Shown piece by piece: positions 54,571 to 64,000 of a stretch of DNA of 64,000 nucleotides. The notes beneath the pieces were generated by a model, which was not told the origin of the DNA, did no database searches, and saw nothing but the letters and a program-made list of their open reading frames with translations. Made by a program: the position numbers and the translations under genes. This DNA is from Riptortus pedestris (taxonomy: Eukaryota; Arthropoda; Insecta; Hemiptera; Alydidae), in the NCBI GenBank assembly GCA_019009955.1, contig CM032231.1, positions 88,008,501 to 88,072,500 of the forward strand, written 5' to 3'. How positions within the stretch are numbered: the first letter of the stretch is position 1; each line of letters opens with the position of its first letter.

Positions 54571-57500
54571 TGTGTCTTCTTGAGTAACATTCAAAATTTC
54601 AGGGAGTTATTTTGAATATATCAATAATGACAAAGGTAGAATATTAAAAAATTTCTCATTAACTTTCAGTAAGTAAATTTCACACTATGTGTGTTATGCT
54701 ATGTGCTTATTACACCGAGTTTCTTCAGTTCCTTCATACCATTCCATTGATAATTCATTGTACTTTGAGTATAAACTATTAAGAAAAGAATATCTCACTA
54801 CAGTTAGAACACTATTTCAATATAAGGTGGCCAATAACCAAGTAATTGGCTGATTCTTAGGGAGCTAATAGAAATTAACTCTGGTTAAAATATACAGTAA
54901 GTGTAGTACATATGCCCATTTTTCTCTTCTGATCATAAATGAGGCAATAGGTGTTTATAGAGATTCGTATTGCCACAAAAAATTAATATTAATATAAATA
55001 TAAATAGATTTAAAAGCATTTTCAGATACAACAAAATTTACGAAAGCACTGAAGACCTTTCACATAAATAATGAATTCAAAAGTACTCACTATCTCTTTT
55101 CTCTTGATCGAAAGACAACACACTAATGATTCAAATGGGCTTCTTTCAATTTAAAATTCTGTGAGCTGGAGTTGCTCTACATGAGATGTTTGAATCCATC
55201 ATTTTGTGGTTGCATATTTGGAAGTCCCTAGGAAAAGTTCATTTTAGCAAATAATATTATTAAAGGTGTATTATGATAGTCAATCAAAGAGAGAGAAACA
55301 TTATCTTGTGCTGTCTTTAGCTTTAAATAAATTGTTATATTATGAATGAAAATAATGTTCTAACCTTATAAATTATTGATAATGTTAAACTGCTTATTTC
55401 CGAAGTTAAAATTTGATAATTCCTTTCTACAAAACAAGTTTTCTATGAACCAGTAGAGAATGAACCACATTTCAAGTTAATCCAATAAGAATTGTTAGTA
55501 TTATTAGTGTAATTATTTTGATGGGCCAAAATCCAGGAAAGGTAGTTTAAGAAGGATTAATTGACAGTGGTTGACAATTTAAAAAATAATAATTAGCATT
55601 ATAGCCATGCTGTGAATAAACATAACCCACGATCCCAATAAAAGATGTACTACATGGAGTCAAAGTAAATGACACAGTATACAGAGATGGATAAATCTGG
55701 TAGCCATAAGACTGATAAATAAAATGATTTTATAAAAAATTTTTGCATTCTGTCCCTTAGGCTGCTCTACTGCCTTTGGCACACAATTCCTTTGTACTAT
55801 TCAAACCTACATACTTTATAAATTTATTAGAAAAGTAGCATTATACTTAATACACTTTATGGCAATTGGAAGATCATCTTCCCAAAAACTTAAAATTTTA
55901 TTTAGTGAACCCAATCACTAAAACTATAAGCTCCTGTTACATGGGAATTAAAGCCATTCCTCTCATTTCCAAGACAATTTTGACCTTCTTCACAATTGTG
56001 ACTACCCAGAGCCTAACATTCTTTACGAAAGAATCAGCTGACATGGTACCCTCTTTTTATACGTAAAAACTATTATTTGCAAATAATTGTATATAGTTTT
56101 CTCTATCCATTGTAATTCTAACTATAATAGTTGTTAAGAAAAAATTTAGCATCATATTTTTTTTTTTTTAAATATGATTATAAATACAGTCATATGTAAT
56201 ACAATAATTTTGTCAATGCCAAGCACCAAATATTAGCTTGTTAAGTTCATATTTCTATAACAATTTTATATATTAAACTTACAATGTTTATTATTATGTT
56301 AAGACACTTTGACTCACTGAATATGAAATTAATGGCTAACAGAAGCATAAATTAGGAACATATGTAAGATCAAAAATTTATTCATGAATGGTTTATATAT
56401 TCATACTATTAGTGTTAGGAAAGTACAATAAATTCTAAACAATTGTAAACTATGAGTTTAATACTGGTTTAATTTAAACAGTATTAATATATTTGATCTG
56501 TGATCACTAATTGGTACTTAATTTTCAGAACACAACAGTAATAAAATGATGGATGAGTTGAATGTTGAATATATTTTCAATTATTACAACATTTTTGTAT
56601 ATATTGAAGCTAAGATTTATGATTTATTATATTGTATTCATTTATTTATTTTTCTTAATTTGGCTTATACTTCCCGAGGGAGTGAATTCCCAGCTTGCAT
56701 TACAGATTTAAGAATGTGATGTACAAAGTGCCTTGACCAGTAATTAGTAATTAAAAAGAAGAAAAGTATTGAAGTAGTTATTCTGGTAATGTAAAATTAC
56801 TTATTTAAATATTAAAATAACTTAAGAACTATAAGTACTGTACAGATTATGGTTTAAGATTGAGAACTGCAACAGAAAATGAAGGTCCCTTGAATCATAA
56901 AATTTTAAATTATGTCCATGACGTTCCACCAGAGTGAGTAGAATGCACTTTTTAAATAATATGCTGATTAAAATATAATGTTTATATAAAATACTGTAAG
57001 AGTATGATGCTCAAAATAAATAAATAAAGATCTGTTCAATCCAATTTGGTCCCTTTATTGTCAAACAAAATGTGGAACTTTAAAAAAGAAGATAGAGCTG
57101 AGAACCAAAAGTACATCAAGAGTAACAATAAAAATTATTTTCTTAGTTTATTTCTTAATTGTATTGATCAGTCCACTAAACTTTTTGGCATGAAAACTAT
57201 TCTATTCCCCTTGTGTGTCTTCTTGAATGGAAAGTATCTTCATAATCTTCTTCCTCTGGAAATGTGTTTTTGTTAAAAAGGCTTTGCATGCTTTTCAAGA
57301 ATCAGTTTAGGCTAAACAAGTTGAGCCTTCATAATATAAATGTTGTTATTGTTTTATTTATTTTGGAAATTTGTTTTTCAATAATATATAATAATATGAA
57401 GAACTTTTTTGAAATGTTGGGGTTTGTCCCAAACTGTGGTATAACAGATTAACCAGGACAGAGAAGATATTATTAATTATGCTTCCCATTATTCTGACCT

Positions 57501-59130
57501 AATTTATGTACTTTGATATGAAATAAACTAAGTATTACTGTAAAAATAAATGTATACATATAACTAACAATGAGATCACCCATTCTGGCATAATCATTTT
57601 GAAATAAATGTTGAGAGAAAACATAAATAATTGATTTATCCCGAGATGCTGGATGGTAGAGGAACCATTTGATCCTGATAAATAATTGAAATTAAATCAC
57701 TCATCTATTCTGAATTTGACCAAATAGTCAAAAACAATTATGCTGCTCATATCCCAAACCTAACTAGTGCCAAAACTAATAATTTATGGACTTTTTAAGA
57801 ATATAAGTACCCAGCCAGAAACTTCCCATAATGAATTATTGTTTGTCTACATTTGATTATTTCAAAAGTCAGCACTATTTTATTTGTATTTTTATATTTC
57901 TTTTAGCATACTTTAAATCAATGTCACAAAATAATGTGCTATGTTATGGTTGAAATTAATATTATAAATACACTTAATTTAACATGTGTGGCATTATTTT
58001 ATAAAAGTAGAGGGAAACTGTGCTCAATGTTTATTGATAGAATTAAAAGTGCCAAGCTAATTAATACGATCCATCCATCCAAAAAGTATTATAAAGTTAA
58101 AGAAACTCTGTCTATAGATGTACAAATCAATATATTGCATTTTTTCTAAATTTAATTATAGTTTACTGAAAAGTTTATATCACAGAAAGAAGTACACATT
58201 AAAAATATAAATTATTTCTGTTGATTTTCTTATTATTAGAATAGTTATAAATTTATAAACACTTAAAACATTTGCCTAGTAGTTAATGAGCATAAAATTA
58301 ATAGACTATTGTACATAATGTAGCATTTGCTTGTAATAAAACTGGGATTAAAAATATGTTTTTGTTGTAAAAGAACTTATTCCCATTATACTTCTGAAGC
58401 TTTGATTTCACAAATTGTTTTAGCATTGGCTAAACGGTGTATATAAATTCTATGCTAAACTATTGCTATAAAGTACTTCTTGTTTGTTTTAAATTGCTGG
58501 CAGCAGCATTACCTTTGGTACTTTCGCATTATTTAAAGGAAATAAGAAATGTACCCCTGTGGCTGCATTAGAAAACAGATGCTTCTAAGTTCTTACAACT
58601 TTCCATTACTTTCTTGCTAGATCATTGGTTTGAATCTGGGTAAGTTGCATTTTCAATAGCCTTGATACAGTTTAAAAAAAAATGTTTGCTGATAGAAATA
58701 CTGTCTTTCCAATGGAAGGTTACCTTGTAAGTCAAAATCGAGCACCTATTTCTTACTTTGGTCTGTGTTCTCTCGAAAATCATTTATTTGGGATTCTTTC
58801 TTGATGGGTGTGATCTTAGAATCTTCTTTAGCAATATGTTCACATCTTCTGGATTGCCCAAATGCCTTGTGTCATCCTCTCTGTTGCCAATCCTCCCCTC
58901 CCCTCTGGTTTATTACCTTCTGAGCCGATTGTCAATTCTTGTAGGCATTTCTATCACCAATAAACCATTTTGTCAGTTTAAACTCCTGATAATAATCAGG
59001 GGTTTTGTGTCTATACATCTGGACTTGTTAGAATGGTTTCAATAATGAATAAAACTGGGGATCTGCATAACCATAGGCCATTATGCCATATACACAAATC
59101 TGAGGATAGTTAATAGATCCATGGATGAAC
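54571..59130. other. 3' UTR and AT-rich flank
   Basis: No further exon is recognised. AATAAA-type signals occur at about 55325, 55716 and 57017, so the transcript end cannot be fixed. Family A and other recognised transposons are absent from this 4.5 kb, unlike the 5' side. Confidence 0.45.
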
Positions 59131-59138
59131 AAAAAAAG

Positions 59139-59380
59139 TCTGTCATGCAGGGGCTGCATAAACTAAGTAGATTTCCCACGTGCTAGTATGATACATTAAT
59201 GATCTCATCTGAACATATATTATCTATTTCTAAATAAAAATCGGAAGAGTATAAGTGGGGATTTCCTGAAGAATGAAAACAAGAAAATTTGAATAACTTG
59301 TTTATTACTCGAGTTTAAAATAATGTATGTAACAACAATTATAGAGCATTAATAGTTTAACAAGACTATAACATTTTTCG
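59139..59380 (+). mobile_element. Family A, variant 5' half
   Basis: The 5' end 'tctgtcatgcaggggctgca' is followed by 'taagtagatttcccacgtgc' and the variant arm also seen at 32.6 kb, then 'aagtggggatttcctgaaga' and 'aacaacaattatagagcatt'. The 3' half is missing after about 59380. Confidence 0.7.
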
Positions 59381-60329
59381 ACAGTAATGGGTGATACAAA
59401 GATGGTTAGATGTGTTCTTATAAACAACTTTAGAAAAAAAGAAATGGCCCAAAAAAAGAAAAACTACTGCTTAATTACTAATATTTCAGTACATTTAGTA
59501 TCTTATTCGAAGCCAAAATTACATACAAAACAGTCAACAAGATAAAAATGAATCTTATTAACTAATAAAAGTTATAAAAAGTATCATTTACAGCTCTGCC
59601 ATTAGCTCTCTTCAAATGTAAACCTGTCACGTACATAAAAATTAATCTGACATTTTAGTAGAGAAAAATATCCTTAAACATGGGAGTTAAAAACTGTATT
59701 TCTTCGACCCAAACCTAGATAAGAACAATCCATGAAAGATACTAAATCCTACGCAGTCTTACAGTAAACTCATAGCACTAAATGAACATATTTAGGAATT
59801 TTATATTTACACTTACCTTACTCACCCTCATTTTAAACACACACATACAAAAATATTCTGGTAAGTTAGGTCATTATTCGGATCATTCCAATTATGGTAC
59901 TTAGTTTGTTAATGAGAGAACCTAAGGACCAAATCACCTATCAGTTGTCTTCTAAACCTTTAGTTTTGAACTGTATGATAGTCTGCAATTTAAACCACTC
60001 TTTGTCTCTAAAGCAAATGTGTGTGGGCCTTATAGAGTTGGGTTTTAATCTTAGCTCTGAAGGAGCTAGCTCAAACAAGAATTTATATTGTCAAAATGTA
60101 ACTTTAATCCAGTCTTCGTTGAATGCTAAAATGATGAAAAAAACCTTTTTTCTCATTTTGTATGTTTCACACACCATATGACACCTCTTCACAAGATGTA
60201 CATACTACAACTCAGCCGAGATTTGACTTCTACCAAGACGGAAGGGCCATAACAATTCAGCTGATTATATCTTTGTTTATTAAAATATTTGATAAATATT
60301 AAGTGTAAATCAATTTTTTACCTCTTGTT
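59381..60329. other. Stretch without a gene
   Basis: No recognised feature. The + strand frame at 59894-60181 lacks any motif. Confidence 0.45.
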
Positions 60330-60454
60330 TTAGCAGATTTCCCTTAAGGGAAATCAGCTATTGAGGTCGTACTCATGACACGATTTTCGAAAAATTTATT
60401 CAAATGTCCATCGATCCTACCCAGGAGATGACGAAAATGAGGTCCGTTCAAAAT

Positions 60455-60487
<33 letters not shown>

Positions 60488-60496
60488 TTATATATA

Positions 60497-61464
60497 TTGG
60501 GTTGTAACATATGAAATGACCGTTTGTAGAATCAGGAAAAAAATGAAAAATTGAGATCGAATCTGAAATATTATTCATTCAAAGTATTTACCATCATTTT
60601 CAATACACTTCTGCCAACGACTTACCAAGTTTTCTATTCCACTTTTGAAAAAGTTTGTGTCACGTGTTGAAAGAAATTCAGAAAATGCATTTTAATGTCT
60701 AAATCATCTGTAAAAAATTTTCCTCGCAAAAAGTTGTCCAAACTCCGAAAAAAGTGGTAGTCTGTAGGAGATAGATCAGGGGAATATGGGGGGTGTGGTA
60801 GGACTTCATAGCCCAACTCCTTTAATTTGTTCACTGTCTGTATTGAAACATGTGGTCGATGGTTCTTTGACGAGCAAGCAAAGAAACACACGTCTCTTGG
60901 CGTTTTAATGCTGATGTTTGTTGAGCTCGTGCGGGACCCAGGAATCGAGCTTTTTCACCTTTCCAATCGTTTTTAAATGCCTGGAGACCGTCATATGACT
61001 TGTGCCTAGCTCTGACGCAAGTTCTCTGACTGTTTTATGAGGGTCTTCTTCAACAGCTTTTTTAAGATCTTCATCCTTCACTGATGAGTGAGGTCGTCCA
61101 CGGGGCTGATTTTCTAAAGTCGTATCTCCTGAAGAAAATTTTGAAAACCAACGACGAATAGTTCTTTCATTAGCACTTCCTTCGCCAAACGCATGATTAA
61201 TATTCCTTGCTGACTGGGCCGCAGAATGACCAAGTTTCTCCCGGTCGAAGAAAATTATCCGGCAAGCGCGTGTTTCCATGTTCCCGATTGATATTAAACT
61301 AAAATATGTAAGCCTACTTGGGACAACACCAACATAGCTTGCAACTAGGGGATTAACAAATGTTTATTATAGATGGTAAATATTTTGCTTGGAATCAACA
61401 CACAACATTTTAATCCTTTATAATGATTAGGGTTTAAAAAATCGGACACTTCATGTGTTACAAC

Positions 61465-61468
<4 letters not shown>
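60497..61468 (-). mobile_element. Mariner element, internally deleted (972 bp)
   Basis: The ends are inverted repeats beginning TTGGGTTGTAACA, with about 23 of 26 positions matching. TA flanks both sides (60495-60496 and 61469-61470), as expected for mariner insertion at TA. At 972 bp it is shorter than the usual 1.3 kb. The transposase gene inside has lost its middle. Confidence 0.9.
60634..61279 (-). pseudogene. Mariner transposase with internal deletion
   Basis: The N-terminal part (61279-60905, 124 codons) starts METRACRIIFFDREKLG and has two helix-turn-helix regions: NERTIRRWFSKFSSGD, then GRPHSS, and TVRELASELGTSHMTVSRHL. It continues to DSWVPHELNKHQH. The C-terminal part, in another frame (60891-60634), has RPHVSIQTVNKLKELGYEVL and PHPPYSPDLSPTDYHFF, the latter holding the third catalytic aspartate. 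The region with the first catalytic aspartate is deleted, and the second (usually HDNARPH) reads SKNHRPH, so it is lost. The protein cannot transpose but might still bind ends. Overall layout is that of mariner/mos1-type transposases. Confidence 0.9.
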
Positions 61469-61537
<69 letters not shown>

Positions 61538-62019
61538 CTGTTAACACTCTAGCAGTCGCACTTTTTGTTGAGCGATAGTTAACCGTTTTATGTAAAAAGA
61601 CAGATCAAGTTCGTTAATGGTTGAAATCGGACCAGAGGGAGAGGGGGGGATTTTCGAAAATTCAAAATATCTCCGTTATTATGCATCGGATCGAAAAATT
61701 GTATAGAATCAATCTGATTGCAAATTTTCTAACCTTACCTTACCTTTCTTACTTTGTGAGATTTTTGCAAATACGTTCTGATCATCCGCACCCCCCCCTT
61801 CTTTAGTTCTTGGGCTACTAAAATTTGAGTTATTAAAATATAAACTATTCTTACAATTCAGAAGCCATTCAGTTGGGAATTTATTTTAATTAACTGAAAG
61901 ATTTCTCATTACCGTTTGTATTTAATCAGGGTGGTATTGTGTTACCAGTATGCAGATTTCTCTATTGTAAAACTTCACATGGGAAATCTGCTTAGTTTAT
62001 GCAGCCCCTGTGTGACGGA

Positions 62020-62848
62020 CTTTTTAATTGTGTGAGTATTTTCTTTTGTATTCTCTCTCGGTTGCATTCTTCCATCAAAAATTTCAACATTACCAAGTTA
62101 AATTTATTTAAATGTAGAGAATGGTTACCAAATTGTATTAAATTAAAAATGATCGTCTGTGTAACTAGATAAGGATATAGATATTTAAGCATTTTCTAGA
62201 GACATAACAACAAAAGCTAAATATAAGAATGTTTTTTTTTCTTAAATGTAAGGTAAAAGAGTGGAAACACTTTATTCAGGAATCAAATTGTGGATACTCA
62301 CCAATGGTGAAAAATATATATAAATAAACAATATTCTAAATAAGATAGGAAACAAAAATTTTAAATTGTATTTATTTATTAAATGAAATAATACAAGTGC
62401 TTCAAACATAAGGATAATAAAATATATTGAACAACGACAAAACAAATCTTAAAACATAATTTGAGCTTCTTTTACTCAGGTATTAAGTTTCATAAATGAT
62501 TTTATTTATTTCCTTGTGGAAATATTGGCAAGATAAAAAAATAATAATAGAATATAATTAAGCATTTAAGTTCATAATAATTTAAAATACTAGTTATTCA
62601 TGAACAAAAAAGTAATAACATTTGTAAGTCAAACGTAAAAATATAAACAAAGAATATAAACCAAAAAAAATCAATATTCTAGAAATACTTCTCAAAGTGG
62701 TTTTAAATATAGTAATAACTAAAGTTTTGTATACCTTAGGGTAGACAAAATTTATTTGCTTTTCACAAGCATGCATATCATTTCTAATAACTAAATAAAT
62801 AATAATTTTGTAAACATGTAAGTCCTTCTCGATTCCTAATTATTAAAG
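62020..62848. other. Stretch without a gene
   Basis: AT-rich sequence. Nothing is recognised. Confidence 0.45.
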
Positions 62849-63095
62849 TCTGTCTGGAGGAAATGCATTAACTAAGTAAATTTCCCATTTACTGGAATGA
62901 CCCACCTCACTTTCTATTTACTGCTATTCCCTTAGAAAGAACCCGATGTAAGGCATTCAATTTAAGCTGAACATTAAATGGTTAGTGATATGATACCTTG
63001 AAGTGAAAATTAGAGTGGGGACTTACTGAAGAATGCTAACGTATAAATCTGTTAATACTCAACTTAAAGAAAAATATATAGAATAACAATTTAAG
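62849..63095 (+). repeat. Family A, degraded variant 5' half
   Basis: 'tctgtctggaggaaatgcat', 'actaagtaaatttcccattt', then 'gagtggggacttactgaaga' match the variant 5' half seen at 59.1 kb. Confidence 0.6.
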
Positions 63096-64000
63096 TAAGT
63101 TACTTTATAAACATGATTCAGGGGTGTTTATAATTGAAACAATATATTTAATAAAAATGTATTCTAAAAATAAAGTATATTGTAATTTTTTTTCCCAGAA
63201 GTTAAAATGCTACAAAAATCAATAATGAATAATAATAAAACGATTACCATTTAACAGCTTCTTCCTGGTAATTAATGAATCTTGAAGGACAATAACAAAT
63301 TATTTTAAATTTTATTTGAAAACTGAGAAAAATAGACACTAAATCTATATTTTTTGGGCAACTACAATATTCTTCTTGATGGAGGAAGGAAATTCCTTAA
63401 TGGGAAATAAAATCCATGTTTCATCTCTTGATATTCTAAAATGAAGATTGACATTTGTTTGATTTTGATCAAATATAAGAGATATTTGATTGGTTTTCGC
63501 TGTAACATTCCCTTTTATATTTCAATATCTTTTAAATTTAACCAAATCATATAATAATCAAATGAGCAGTAGAAAACCCATCTCGAATACCCTTAGTACA
63601 ACAAAATAGACAATTATGAATAATATCATTTTACAAAGATATAAGTACCCTACTCCCACAAATATAGAACTATGTATTATAAAAGGTTCCACTGTATTAG
63701 TTTGATTCGAGGAATATTCAGTAACAATGGTAAAAAAATTGCTTGAGTTTCTTTGAGGTTCATTCTCTCTATGTACAAATGGTTATATAAACTTTAATAA
63801 ATTGCAGGTAGGAAAATGATAATAAGGCTTACTCAATATCATGTGTGACTGTTTCGTAATGTATCTTTGCCAGGGAAGTTTAAGTGTAATACCAGCAGTA
63901 GAAAAATCTCATCAATAAAATCCAATAGAACCTCTTCTAATCATATTATCTGTTTTCTACTTTACAAAATTACATTTTCTACTCTTTCAAATTACTCTTC
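63096..64000. other. Stretch without a gene
   Basis: AT-rich to the window end. No feature is supported. Confidence 0.45.

Larger units (their letters stand above)
60330..62019 (-). mobile_element. Family A copy split by a mariner insertion
   Basis: The 3' palindrome at 60330-60357 and the 5' end 'gtgtgacgga' at 62019 are both present. The middle (TA)n is split: TA repeats lie on both sides of the mariner (60453-60496 and 61469-61532). Without the insertion the copy is about 718 bp. It belongs to the same subfamily as the nested copy at 10.1 kb ('ctaaccttaccttacc' near 61729). Confidence 0.87.

Overview
The window is AT-rich, repeat-dense animal DNA with one clear protein-coding gene, split by long introns with GT-AG splice sites. 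A GalNAc-transferase of invertebrate type, a Penelope-like retroelement with hammerhead motifs, a mariner element, a Ty3/gypsy gag scrap and tRNA-like SINEs suggest an arthropod, most likely an insect with a large genome. The species cannot be named from sequence alone.

Layout. 1-46.9 kb is almost entirely mobile DNA and its decay products: a foldback repeat (245-354), a gypsy gag fragment (2133-2597), a possible LTR (about 11.7-12.1 kb), a 245-bp TIR element (22.6-22.9 kb), two related SINE-like units (17.8 and 34.8 kb), a GC-rich island (30.6-31.3 kb) and a Penelope-like element with inverted terminal repeats and 13-bp target duplications (37950-40411). About 30 full or partial copies of one short non-autonomous repeat family run through the whole window. 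I call it family A. Its 5' end carries a small hairpin, its middle holds poly-C/G tracts and an expanded (TA)n array, and its 3' end is a near-perfect palindrome finishing in CTAA. It resembles the Helentron-associated/DINE-like class of Helitron derivatives, but that placement is inference.

46.9-54.6 kb is a seven-exon beta-1,4-N-acetylgalactosaminyltransferase gene (GT7 family) on the + strand. I assembled it by matching splice sites and phases. It predicts a 431-residue type II Golgi membrane protein. A leucine occupies the position that decides between Gal and GalNAc donors in this family, which predicts a GalNAc-transferase making LacdiNAc. Introns 1 and 3 hold striking inverted repeats.

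54.6-60.3 kb is AT-rich flank, probably including the gene's 3' UTR, with few recognisable repeats. At 60.3-62.0 kb a family A copy is interrupted by an internally deleted mariner element that landed in its (TA)n tract. The rest is AT-rich sequence with one more family A 5' end.

No tRNA, rRNA, CRISPR or bacterial-type features were seen. The strongest leads for follow-up are family A (hairpins at both ends and a microsatellite core that serves as an insertion site) and the paired hammerhead ribozyme motifs in the Penelope-like terminal repeats, with decayed relatives elsewhere in the window.
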